A DNA stretch of 64,000 bases from Rhabdophis nuchalis (Eukaryota; Chordata; Lepidosauria; Squamata; Natricidae), in contig CM077644.1 of NCBI GenBank assembly GCA_039707465.1, forward strand, positions 217,067,462-217,131,461, given 5' to 3'. How positions within the stretch are numbered: the stretch's first letter is position 1; each line of letters starts with the position of its first letter. The translations under genes were made by a program, and so were the position numbers. Shown here one piece after another: positions 45,816 to 56,539 of this stretch. The notes below the pieces were generated by a model. It saw nothing but the letters and a program-made list of their open reading frames with translations. It was not told the origin of the DNA and searched no databases.

Positions 45816-46590
45816 TAAAAAGGTAAAGGTTCCCCTTGCACATACACTATATTGCCAAAAGTATTTGCTCACCCACCCAAATAATCAATCAGGTGTTCCA
45901 ATCACTTCCATGGCCACAGGTGTATAAAATCAAGTACCTAGGCATGCAGACTGTTCTTACATTTGTGAAAGAATGGGTTGCTCTCAGGAGCTCAGTGTGA
46001 AACACTGATAGGATGCCACCTGTGCAACAAATCCAGTCGTGAAATTTTCTCACTCCTAAATATTCCACAGTCAGCTGTACTATAAGAATGTGGAAGTGTT
46101 TGGGAACAACAGCAACTCAGCCACGAAGTGGTAGGCCATGTAAACTGACGGAGCAGGATCAGCAGATGCTAAGGCGCATAGTGAGAAGAGGTCACCAATG
46201 TCCTGCAGAGTCAATCGCTACACACCTCCAAACTTCATGTGGCCTTCAGATTAACTCAAGAACTGTGCAGTGGACCGATGTCATATTGAACCCTACGGAT
46301 TAGGAATGGGATGTCACTGTAAATTCATATGCGAGTAAAGGCAGGTGAGCGAATACTTTTGGCAATATAGTGTATGTGCTAGTTGTTCCTGATTCTAGGG
46401 GGCGTTGCTCATCTCCGTTTCAAAACCGAAGAGCCAGGACTGTCTGAAGATGTCTCCATGGTTGTGTCCGAAGACCCATGGAACATTGTTACCTTCTCAC
46501 CAAAGGTGGTTCCTATTTTTTCTACTTGCATTGTTACGTGCTTTCGAACTGCTAGGTTGGCGGAAGCTGGAACAAATACCTGGGACAACC
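45816..46590 (-). mobile_element. Sauria-type SINE (minus strand), split by a Tc1 element
   Basis: The SINE 3' end reads AAAGGTAAAGGTTCCCCTTG CACATA (45816-45844) on the plus strand. After the Tc1 insertion it continues TGTGCTAGTTGTTCCTGATT CTAGGGGGCGTTGCTCATCT, then TCTACTTGCATTGTTACGTG CTTTCGAACTGCTAGGTTGG. The tRNA head beyond about 46590 is missing. Rejoining the halves gives the expected CACATATGTGCTAG. Confidence 0.85.
45845..46372. mobile_element. Non-autonomous Tc1-like transposon with TA duplication and transposase relic
   Basis: Terminal inverted repeats CACTATATTGCCAAAAGTAT TTGCTCACC and GGTGAGCGAATACTTTTGGC AATATAGTG match at 28 of 29. TA flanks are at 45843-45844 and 46373-46374. 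The interior (46088-46303) still encodes part of a Tc1 DNA-binding domain: QPRSGRPCKLTEQDQQMLRR and IVRRGHQCPAESIATHLQTS. The DDE catalytic region is absent, so the 528-bp element depends on an outside transposase. It is inserted in a Sauria SINE and is younger than it. Confidence 0.9.
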
Positions 46591-46599
46591 AGTTCTGTC

Positions 46600-46985
46600 A
46601 TGCAACTAGGGATAACAGAATCCACAGAATGTTCCTTTTACAGCAAAATAAAATCTCAGTTCAATTCTATCAAAATGATTTTTTTAACAAGAGACTTGAA
46701 ATGGGCAGAAAAAGTGGGAATAGACTACCTTCCTCTACGTTCTAATCACTTCAGTCTAATACTATAAGAATTACATAATTTGAATACAGCTAAAGTATTT
46801 ATGCTCCTACTATTTTCTCCTCAATGCCTTACTGGAGCAGTTTTGTTGTGTGAGCGGAACATCTACTTGTGGGGGAAATGTCTCATCTATGAAAAAATTG
46901 TGAATCTCGTTAGTAAGAAGTCTTAGGAGCAACCTGAAAGGCTGGAAAACCATATTTGACTGACATGTAAACATTTTCTGTGCCT
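46600..46985. other. Intergenic, no feature seen
   Basis: No gene or repeat recognised between the truncated SINE and the hAT MITE. Confidence 0.35.
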
Positions 46986-46991
46986 CTAGAA

Positions 46992-47126
46992 CAGGGGTTC
47001 CCAAACTTGGCCACTTGAAGACTTGTGGAGTTCAACTCCCAGAATTCTCCAGCCAGCAGAGCTGGCTGAAGAATTCTAGGAGTTGAAGTCCTCAAGTCTT
47101 CAAGTGGCCAAGTTTGGGAACCCCTG
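46992..47126. mobile_element. Fold-back hAT-type MITE at a TCTAGA site
   Basis: Starts CAGGGGTTCCCAAACTTGGC and ends GCCAAGTTTGGGAACCCCTG. The centre CCAGCCAGCAGAGCTGGCTG is itself a smaller palindrome. Both flanks contain TCTAGA (CTCTAGAA and TTCTAGAG), the core many hAT elements prefer. Longer than the siblings at 3269 and 34337 (135 against about 106 bp). Confidence 0.8.
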
Positions 47127-47255
47127 TTCTAGAGGTTTTCTATATGCAAAATTCTGGGAGTTCAGCAGAGCTGGCTGGAGAATTCTGGGAGTTAAAGTCC
47201 TCAAGTCTTCAAGTGGCCAAATTTGGGAACCCCTGTTCTAGAGGTTTTCTATATG
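47127..47255. repeat. 109-bp tandem duplication of the MITE right half and flank
   Basis: CCCCTGTTCTAGAGGTTTTC TATATGCAAA occurs at 47121 and again at 47230, a period of 109. The segment between repeats the MITE's right half, starting near its centre (GCAGAGCTGGCTG). This is a tandem duplication, not a second insertion. Confidence 0.85.
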
Positions 47256-47559
47256 CAAAGTACATTGGAAATTACTGATAATTTATAAACCAATCTTCTG
47301 CAACCCAGATGAATGAAGAATATGAGAAACTGTCAAAGCAAAATAAAAACAATTTTCAAAAAGAAAATGAGCATATATGAAATTGTTACAGAGGAAATTT
47401 GTCCTGTTCCAGGCTGAATTCATACACATTAATTTTCGAGCAGGTTACTTTGGTTTTGTGAATAACTACAAGAAACAGCAGGGAGACTATGCAGCAGTAA
47501 TATTTACAAATATATAAGGGATTGCATAAGAAAGGCTAAAGCCAAAACAGCACAGTTTC

Positions 47560-47880
47560 CCATCGTCCAGTCTGTGGCGGGGCCAGCCCTCTGGAACGAC
47601 TTACCCCCTGAACTCCACACCATCTCCGACCTCCGCCTCTTCCGCAAGTGTCTGAAGACACATCTATTCCATCTAGCCGGCCTAGCGTAACCTCCATTAC
47701 TGACTATTAGACAGTTTTAAATTTGGGATTTTTAATTCGGTTTTTAGCGCAGGGTTATTATTAGAATAAGTTTTTTAATTTTTATATGTTTTGTATGTAT
47801 TTTAACATTCCTGTGCGCCGCCCTGGGTCCGTTTGGAGAAGGGCGGGGTATAAATTTAATAAAATAAATAAAATAAAAAA
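47560..47880 (+). mobile_element. L2-like 3' end fragment
   Basis: Reads [20 protein letters not shown] then LRLFRKCLKTHLFHLAGLA stop (about 47688). A 3' UTR with GTGCGCCGCCCTGGGTCCGT and an AATAAAATAA tail follows. Confidence 0.8.
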
Positions 47881-48732
47881 ATAGTACAAGGCACAGGTAT
47901 CGTGAAAAGTGGGTCTGCCAGTCAAGTCAGACAGCAAAGGTTAAGTATATTCAAAAGGCTTGAACACATGGAATTGATGTTGGAGCAGTTATTCACACAG
48001 TAGCCATGGATTGACAGTACTTCCAATATGGGCCAGTCACTGGGTAGACCCAATTACAAGTGTTGCACCACTATTTTGCGAGAGGCTATGCAGAGCATTT
48101 GTTAAGCTCTCTAGAATATGCAGTAATTCTTAGACTGATGCCCATTCAAGAGGGGACTTCCATCTTCTGATTATTGGTGTAACTGCTTCAGATGAACACT
48201 GGTAGAATTTCTCAGGTAATTAAAAAAATGGAATTGTTTGTATTTACATTCATTGGAGAGAAAGGTATTATAAGAGAGTACACAAATGGTAAATGAAAGC
48301 AATGGACTGGTGCCAGTAGTCACTACACAAATAGCCCAGTAAATTCCCCATTGTGTGCCTGTTACTCTCTTGTAATCCCTTCCTTTAATCTCTGCTGTGC
48401 AAGGAGAAGGAAATAGATCAGTCACAGGAGAGATTGCTTACAGAAATCACTTGGAGTCTTGCCGTTATGGGCACTGGTTTTTCATTGCTAGAAGTCCTGT
48501 TAGTACTGTATACAGGTAGAGTTGGACGAGTTGCTGCAGTATGGCCAAGCAGACACTTTTGGCCCATTCATTGGGTAATCGTCAGCAAGTCTTCCTGGAT
48601 ACACACCAGCAATACTTAGAAAAGCAGGAGAATTTGTTTGAGAAAGATTACAAAGGTGAATCAGCACGCAGATAGTAGCTCAGTCACCAAGCTAGGAACA
48701 GATGCCAAGAAAATGAGTCAGGTGATTTAAGT
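47881..48732. other. Intergenic, no feature seen
   Basis: No gene or repeat boundary recognised. Confidence 0.35.
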
Positions 48733-49580
48733 CAGAGGTCACCAACCGGTGGTCCATGGATGACCAATGGGCCACTCCTGTGACTAGAGTTCTGAAATAT
48801 GGAACTGGCCAGGTAGCTTGTGGTGGAGTTGGAAATCTCTGCCATAGAGGGAGGTATGTGCAACTTGCAACTTTGTAGGAGATGCAATGTGCAAGGAATA
48901 GCGCAGCCCTCACCAGCCAGAACAAGGTAATGGTGCTGTTGTGGCAAGGGTTAGCGGCACAGGCGGGACAAAGCAATGGGTGTCAGCGATCCACGGGTCT
49001 TTTGTCCCCCTGCTGTGGCTTCCTGTCAGCTGAACCCACCACTGGCTGGCTCACCCCTTGCCCTCCCTTCCCACTCACTCCTTGCCTGGCCTAAGTAGTG
49101 AAGGGCAGGGGATGGAGATTCGCTCCATATTGCATAGCAGGAGTGAAGCTTCATCTCTTGCTGGATCTCACAACTGTTTCTTCTGGCCCTTGGTGCTGCA
49201 TGACTGGGAGACACGCAACTTCCCCTCCGCCCCAAGACACTAGCTGGCCTGCAATATATGAGAGAGGGAGGAAATAGAGATGAGAGAGAGAAAGAGATGG
49301 GTGGGGGGAGAGTTGAGAGAGAAAAGAGAGAGAGAGGGAGGGAGAAAGAGAGATGAGAGATTTCGGTGTTTTGTTTTCTGTGGGAAACAGTTCCAAATGG
49401 GTCTTTGAGTGTTTAAGGTTTCAGAAACAGGCGGCCAAACTAAGTGCCTGAAGGACCCCATCCCGTCACTGGGAGTCCAGGTGCTTCAGCAAGTGGCGCG
49501 CTGGATTCATATTAGTGATCCGTGAGATTTAAAATTATGAATTTAGTGGTCCCTGAGGTCTGAAAGGTTGGTGACCTCTG
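48733..49580. mobile_element. hAT-type non-autonomous element (CAGAGGTCACCAACC)
   Basis: Left end CAGAGGTCACCAACCGGTGG and right end AGGTTGGTGACCTCTG are complementary. Flanking 8-mers ATTTAAGT and ATCTAAAC agree at only 5 of 8. The interior includes a GA-rich stretch (49259-49350). No transposase. Confidence 0.65.
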
Positions 49581-49679
49581 ATCTAAACTCAATGAGCCAA
49601 CTGCCACAATTACCCCAATTACACATGGGATTCAGCACATAAGTGCAAGAAACCCAGGTCCTCCAACCATTCAATTAAT

Positions 49680-50038
49680 GAGTGTTCAAAGTTACAATGA
49701 CACTGAAAAATGTGACATATGACTGTTTTTCACATGACCATTGCAGCAAGCCTACAGTCACATGATCAAAATCCAGATTCTTGGCAACTGGCACATATTT
49801 ATGATGGTTGCAGTGTCCCAGGGTCACATGATTACTTTTGCAACCTTCTGACAGGCATAGTCAATGGATAAGCTAGATTGACTTAACCATGTTACTAGTT
49901 TAACTGCAGTGATTCACTTAACCACCATCACAAGAAAGGTCATAACATTGGGCAAAACAATCTTAACACTTAACAACTGTCTTGCTTAACAACAGAAAAA
50001 TTTGGCTCACTTGTGGTCATACGTCGAGGACTACCTGT
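49680..50038. mobile_element. CAGGTAGT-family repeat, right end preserved
   Basis: Ends TGTGGTCATACGTCGAGGAC TACCTG. The interior carries GCAGTGATTCACTTAACCAC and AAGAAAGGTCATAACATTGG. The left end is eroded. Confidence 0.7.
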
Positions 50039-50284
50039 AGTGAGCTGTGTTTCTAATAAAGGCTGCTGGATTCCACATTGCTGTCTCTTTTTTTTGCAAA
50101 AAGTTGTATGGAGCAGCTTTGCTCAAATCTTCAGAATACACAGCACATTCTCATACAAGGTGGCCGTCCACAATCAGAAGCTCCATCACTGTCAGCCTCA
50201 GGTACTAATTACTCTTTCCCGAGGCTGAGATACATGTGTGTGTGTGTGTTTGTTTTCTGAGGTTTTCGCGGGTGTTTGTATGTA

Positions 50285-50590
50285 GGTCTTTGGTTGTTCG
50301 GGTTTTCTCCCGCGTAGAATTGGAAGTATCTTCACAACATTTCGATGAAGTCTCATTCATCATCTTCAGGCTGGTGCTTTCGGCTTGGTGCTTCCAGGAG
50401 CAATGTGAGATCTCAGCCGTTTCCTCTTTTTAACTGCCAGTGGGGGTGTGAACTGATTGGGTGGGAGCTTGGCTCCTGGAAGCACCAAGCTGAAAGCATC
50501 AGCCTGAAGATGATGAATGAGACTTCATCGAAACGTCGTGAAGATACTTCCAATTCTATGCGGGAGAAAACCCGAACAATTAAAGACCTA
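50285..50590. mobile_element. Long inverted repeat element with arms of about 117 bp
   Basis: The left arm (50285-50401), GGTCTTTGGTTGTTCGGGTT TTCTCCCGCGTAGAATTGGA ..., pairs with the right arm (50473-50588), ... TCCAATTCTATGCGGGAGAA AACCCGAACAATTAAAGACC. The loop is about 70 bp. Arms include GATGAAGTCTCATTCATCAT CTTCAGGCTG. Non-autonomous element of unknown class, followed by (TA)n. Confidence 0.75.
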
Positions 50591-50599
50591 TATATATAT

Positions 50600-51660
50600 A
50601 TATATCTCCATATATATGAAGTAGGTTCCTTTGCATCAAAATCTTTCCTCTTGGAAGAAACCCCAATATTACATTATAGCAACATCAGAAGGAGCTGCTG
50701 CAAATATTTGTGCCTGAACTTAAATTATTTTTCCTTAAGGTTTTTTATCAGTGCAAAAAGCACAGTTGTCTGTTCTCTGTATTATCAGCAATTTCAATTA
50801 GCTGTTTAAAATACTGCAATTTTAATTTAATTTACTATGATTGCTCCTCCACTTTACATAAATAAAAATCATTTAAGTAAATAAAACTGATTTTCATTTC
50901 CCCCACTGTTGAAATGCAAGAATTTATTTTCTCTTCATGTTTATTAACATAAATATTATTGTGAAATGTTCCTAATCTTTGTCTTGTCCTTTAATCTTTT
51001 GTTAATTATAGAGGTAAAAGAGGTACACAATTATTCACTGCTTACTAATTTTCATGCTCAAGGAATGAGGCTCAATTCCCACCATCTCAAATTAGAGGTG
51101 GGAGTACTGCCTGAAATGCTGCTGCCAATGGTTATGTTTTCATGACATGCTTAGTCACAGTTTATTTAGTTAGTATATTTTCCTCTGTTTGCATCACATA
51201 CCAAACCATAAACGTGGTTCACATGATATATTAGGCTAAACAAATGGTTGTCTGACTTGTGCTTCAGTGTGCCATGCAAGCAACAAGCTGATACGCTTCT
51301 TATGAACTGGATTTTAATTCCCGTTGCTAATTTAATTCCCAGCATTTATTTATTTTTATTGTGTTAAAGTAATCCACAAAAGAAATGTCTGCACATGCAT
51401 TGAATGGATTAACACAACCCCATAATTCACAAACATAATCCAAAAGAAGAAAAAATTATACGTAGAAATTCTAAAACCTTGACCATATTATTCAAAAGTT
51501 GGGAGTCAGAAAAAGACAGCAAAGTAATGCAAAAAATCATTATTAGGAAATAGAGACAGGAAATGAAAATTTTGGAGCTGGGAAAATTCTTGGACCTGCG
51601 AAAGAAGCAACCATAATAAAATGGCTCAAAGTAAACCCGCCTCAATTCTACCTGGTTTAA
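50600..51660. other. Intergenic, no feature seen
   Basis: AT-rich. No gene or repeat boundary recognised. Confidence 0.35.
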
Positions 51661-51667
51661 GAGAGTA

Positions 51668-51800
51668 TTAATTTAATTAATTAATTAATTAATTCAATTT
51701 ATACCCTGCCCTTCTCCAAACGGACCCAGGGCGGCGCACAGGAAAATTAAAATACATACAAAACATCATATAAAATTTAAAAAACTTTAAAAAAAACTAA
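51668..51800 (-). mobile_element. L2-like 3' UTR fragment (minus)
   Basis: CAATTTATACCCTGCCCTTC TCCAAACGGACCCAGGGCGG CGCACAGG is the reverse complement of the 3' UTR at 47815-47850, with a TTAA-rich tail. No coding part remains. Confidence 0.8.
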
Positions 51801-52115
51801 TTCAATAGAACCTGTGCTATGTATGATCTTATATCAGTATGATCTTATATCATGGTATATACATATTACGCACTACACTGGCAGCAGTGAAATTTGTCAT
51901 ATTAATCTGTTTGTGGTGCTATAATCTGTTTAGGAGTCTGATTGCACATGGGTAAAACCTTTTTGTCCAGCTGGCTATACTTCTATGTCTTCTGCCCGAT
52001 GGTAAAAGTGAAAAGAGGCACTGGCCAGGGTGTGTTTCAAAACATGGCTTAAAAGGCAAAACTCTCCAAAACTTAATGATAGTGGAATGTATCATTGGTG
52101 TGTGGTATCCTTGCT

Positions 52116-52796
52116 GATTCACCCTTCGCACAGTCACTCAAGCACTCGTGACTTCCCGTCTAGACTACTGTAACTCTCTCTACATGGGGCTCCCCTTGAG
52201 ATGCACTCGGTTACAATTAGTTCAGAACGCGGCCGCGCGGGTGATCATGGGAGCCTCAAGGCAATCCCAAATAATACCTCTCCTGCGCGAGCTGCACTGG
52301 CTACCTGTGACCTTTCGAGTGCGTTACAAGGTATTGACGACCATCTTCAAGGTGCTCCATGGCACGGGGCCTAGTTACCTGCGAGACCGTCTGCTGCCCC
52401 ATACGTCCCTATGACCGATTCGCTCCCACAGAGAGGGTCTTCTCCGGGTGCCGTCGGCCGTGGTGGGCCCAACCCTCTGGAACGACCTACCTCCCGAACT
52501 CCGTGTCACCTCGGACCTCCGCCTGTTCCGCCAGCGCTTAAAAACGCACTTGTTTCATCTAGCCGGCCTGGCATGAACTACCCGATACCGAACTGACTAT
52601 TAGCTGATCAAAGTTTTAATTTGGGGGTTTTAATTATGTTTTAGCGCAGGGTTGGGTTTAATATGGTTTTTAAGAGTTTTTGTATTTTTGTATATTTGTA
52701 TTTTTTAATTTTCCTGTGCGCCGCCCCGGGTCCCTCTGTGGGAGATGGGTGCAGGATATAAATATGATAAAATAAAATAAAATAAATAAATCAAAG
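52116..52796 (+). mobile_element. L2-like 3' end fragment
   Basis: Reads [40 protein letters not shown] then [20 protein letters not shown], followed by a stop (CTATGA) replacing the usual LRP and a deletion near 52458. The tail is AATAAAATAAATAAA. It lies directly before the decayed coding fragment at 52829. Confidence 0.85.
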
Positions 52797-52828
52797 TAAA
52801 ACATTCCTGGATTGAAGGCCCGCATCAT

Positions 52829-53360
52829 ATGTTGTTCCAGCTGCAGCAAGTCAGACTGCAAAAGAAGGCCGTAGATGTTGTTTTGCCAACCACTCAGTGC
52901 TCAGTATGGTATGCTTTCATTGAAATGATAATCCAGACACTCTTGTGTTCAGATGGCATTCAAGAGAGGAGAGCAGGTATGCAAAAGATCATTGACTTGT
53001 GGGGTGCAGACAGTGACATGCTATGAGATTTTTCTGTACATGCAAGAAAAGAGCCTTTAATCAACACCAGAGCATCCACTCTGCTGGAACGGATTGAGCC
53101 ACTTTTGATGTGCAAACTGACTACAGTGAAAATAAAGAAATTCATTGATAAATCAGTGCAAGTACCACAGTGGCACTGTGATACATGCATTGGTTCATCA
53201 TGTCCAATCAATGGAGAGATATGTGAAACAGGTCACAGAGGCAGCATGCAGAGAATGCATTCTCTACACATGAGAAACATGAGGGTTATATCAGAGGCTA
53301 AGAAGCAAGTCAACTGATGTCAAAGAACGAATCAAAACAAGACTTGAGGAAACATTTTTG
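52829..53360 (+). pseudogene. Decayed coding fragment of an unassigned, probably repeat-associated protein
   Basis: The first part reads VRLQKKAVDVVLPTTQCSVW YAFIEMIIQTLLCSDGIQER then RAGMQKIIDLWGADSDML and a stop. It continues in register as DFSVHARKEPLINTRASTLL and LLMCKLTTVKIKKFIDKSVQ VPQWHC. A frame change near 53180 then gives HVQSMERYVKQVTEAA, and past another frame change EKHEGYIRG stop EASQLMSKNESKQDL. The blocks CxLTTxxIKKFxxxxxxVP, QSxERxVKxVTEA and a SKNESKQDL-like end resemble, from memory, C-termini of unnamed proteins in many invertebrate genomes. I cannot name the family. At least two frameshifts and two stops, so non-functional. Confidence 0.5.
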
Positions 53361-54545
53361 TAATCAAGTAATTGCTTTCTGATGTTAGTTGATGATTGCA
53401 TGGATTATTTTTTGCTTGTATAGATAAGAGTCATGCAGAAAAATACTTTAATTTTGGTAACACAAGGTGTAATTCTGAGATTAAGTTATCAGATATTTGA
53501 GTTACAAGAGACTTTTGTGGATATATGATCTAATGTAGATTCACCATATCAAGCTACATAGCAACCTGCCATACCATACCAATTGTGCAATTGCAAAAAT
53601 AACAGCAGATTTGAATTCTTGGTGTAAAACCACATGTTTTTAGAACCCCTCACTGAAAATATTAAATATCACACCCTACTAGGGGTTAAATATTTTAAGT
53701 ATACTTAGGCTTTGCCAGTTGTGCAGCATGTGTCAGCAATACTATTTTGTGTTCCTCAGCCTTTTCTAAATCCAGCTTGAATGTGTGGCAACTCTTCCTC
53801 CATGTACATCATCTAAGCATTATTTTCCTAGCCTGTGAAATTAAGAATTACAATTGTAAAATGATGGGTTGGGATGAGAATGTAGGCCAAAGGGACCATT
53901 TTGTAAAACAATGGTATAGACAGCAGTATCTGGAAATACTAGCAAGCTGAATGCCCACATAATGTTAAGTCCTATTTTGCTTAGTTGTGGTTTGCTGTAT
54001 AATACAGATGAACAGGGATCAAACTCACCTTGAATATTTTGACATTCAATTACAGTATATATTTGTTTATTTAGAATATCTACTTTGGTTTCTGCTTGAA
54101 TCTCAAGTTTTATCCTAGTATATGCAAAATACATATGCTTAAAGAATATTTAACCTACAGATTTGTTGTTGACATGAATGGAATAAATCCACAGGATGTC
54201 TTCATATCACTGTTATAATTTACAGTGGTTGCTCTAGTATTCATTTCACCACTATAATTTAGAATTAAATAAAGCTTAATTCTTGATGGTTCCATTCATG
54301 TTTCCTTGCAGTATTGTAGAAATGCTTTGTCACTACCTTTTTCAAGGATTTCCCCCCTCACTTCTGTTTTTTTCTCCCAAACTGTCTAACCTTATCACTT
54401 TGGAGTTATTTTTTTGTTTGTAAATTTTACTGGTAGTCCATTTTACAACAGGGACAGCTCTGGGCAGCTACAATCTTTTTAAAAAACCTATACAAAAGCT
54501 TAAACACATAAATACAATACTGGGAAGATCCAAATACTGCATCCT
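53361..54545. other. Intergenic, no feature seen
   Basis: No gene or repeat boundary recognised. Confidence 0.35.
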
Positions 54546-54709
54546 AGAGGTGGGTTGCTCCCGGTTTGGCCCGGATCCGATGAACTGATAGTAGAGGTGG
54601 TGGGATGTTCCGCCCACCCACCCCGGATACTTCTGCACATGTGCAGAAGCATCACACCCAAGCGTGAGTGTGCCCAAATTGGTAGTAAAAAAATTTCGCA
54701 ACCCACCAC
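54546..54709. mobile_element. GGTGGGTTG-ended MITE
   Basis: Starts GAGGTGGGTTGCTCCCGGTT and ends TTTCGCAACCCACCAC, complementary termini. It holds the hairpin CTTCTGCACATGTGCAGAAG and a GGTAGTAAAAAAA block shared with 21500. Confidence 0.65.
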
Positions 54710-55266
54710 AGTTGCACCTCAATTAAAGATAGGGAGGATGGGAGTAGGATGACAGGGAGGGAGGTGGGATCTTGTTAATCACCACCCCCAGGTGAAAGTC
54801 CTGCATTGGAGCCCCAAGCCAAGTGGCAGAGCCAGTGTTTTAAGCCCTCATGAAAGGTCAGGAGGGTTCTTAGGTGGTCTTTCATCCAAATATTAATCAG
54901 GTCCAATGCTGCTTAGCTTTTGAGATGAGCCAAAAGAGTCCTGCACAAAGTTTAGATTACATGACAAGATTTTATTTCAAAGCAAGTCAGTTCAATTGTG
55001 CCTTTGAATTGTAATTTTGAATTTAATCACTACATCGGTCCCATGTTTCAAACTGAATTAAATGTCTTCAAATCAATCTGGCGATTCCATGAATTGCCAC
55101 ATTTGTGTAGTCACACAATCTAATTGATCGTACAGTCCAAACAACTCAATTCAACAATTAACAGTTGAATCAACTGTTTAAATCAGGCACTTGACCAAAT
55201 TGATTTTTATCCAATGTTAGGTGTTATATAGCAGTGAGCACATCTAATTCTTATGCAGTAAGGACT
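54710..55266. other. Intergenic, no feature seen
   Basis: No gene or repeat recognised between the two MITEs. Confidence 0.35.
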
Positions 55267-55665
55267 ACAGGTAGTCTTCAACCTATGACCACAAATGACC
55301 CTAAAATGTCAATTGCTGAGCAAAATAGTTATTGAGTGAGTTTTGACCCATTTTACAATCTTTTTTGCCACAGTTGTTAAGAGAATCACTGCATTTGTTA
55401 TGTTAGTAACATTATTATTAAGTGAATCTGGCTTCCCCATTGACTTTGCTTGTCAGAAGGTCACAAAAGGTCATAACATGACCCTGGCACACTGCAACTA
55501 TCATAAATACATACCACTTACCAAATGCCAGAATTTTGATCACATGACCATGGAGCTGCTGTAAAAGTCATAAGTGTGAAAACAGTCATAAGTCACTTTT
55601 TTCAGGGGCATTGTAACTTTGAATGGTAACTACAGTACATGAATGGTTATAAGTCAAGCACTACT
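55267..55665. mobile_element. CAGGTAGT-family repeat, nearly full length
   Basis: Starts ACAGGTAGTCTTCAACCTAT GACCACAAATGACC and ends TGGTTATAAGTCAAGCACTACTT. The interior includes GCCACAGTTGTTAAGAGAAT CACTGCA and CCATTGACTTTGCTTGTCAG. Confidence 0.7.
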
Positions 55666-56539
55666 TATACAAAAAATTCAGAAATATATCAGTTGATATT
55701 CTGATAAATCATGTGTTATATCACTGAAGTATTACTCAACATCATTTTAGGGGACTGACTACTATAAGTATCCCAATTGTATCCCCAAGATATATTACTT
55801 CAACTGGCATGTGACAGAAAGAAAAAACAGAAGTCAGAATACAAGCAGTCATTTAAACTGTAGATATATATTTATTACAGTGACTAACGATACAAAAATA
55901 TTCAGCAAGCTTCCTGTTTTAATAGTTTTTGCTAGTTCAATCTTCAGACCTACTCAGATTAAGCAGCAAGAACTGAATTATATCACCCAACAGCCACTTT
56001 GACTCATACCCTTTGATATCATGCCCTACATTATCCGTATTTATCTAACATAATGATTTCTATAAGAAGAGTAGGACCAGGAGAAACATAATATATTAGA
56101 AACAGAATACTCCTCGCAAACATTGATTGGATGCAATGTCTATTTGGTCATTGGTCAATGATGCAATGAAATCAATTTTAAGTAACCTTTCTGGTAGAAA
56201 GTACTCATAGAATGCAAGGCATTTCAAGAAGGAAGAGTGTACTGACTCTACATTCCCTAAGAGGTTACTTTTTACTTTGTTAGTATGATTGTGTGTTGTC
56301 AGAACTACCAATATCTGTGTGGAGTGTTGACTATGTTAGTAGCTGACTGAATAAGGTAATTGTGGGATTAGAGCCATAATGAAGTTTGCATGATTTGGGT
56401 TCATATATTCATTCAGTTCATTTATATATTTTAGGAATCCTATTATTGTTTAATAAATCATGATTCATGGCTTGACAATTGTACTTCCAACTATCAGTTC
56501 AGAGAACCAGATGCTGAATCCCACCCCTGGTTCTGAATA
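55666..56539. other. Intergenic, no feature seen
   Basis: No gene or repeat recognised. Confidence 0.35.

Noticed and set aside
46383..46767. Two overlapping 120-codon frames
   Set aside because: The first 200 bp are a reverse-strand Sauria SINE; open frames in SINE DNA are incidental.
53105..53317. Cys-rich HCDTCIGSSC peptide as a zinc finger
   Set aside because: After about 53180 the conserved-looking reading is in another frame, so the Cys-rich stretch is a frameshift artefact.
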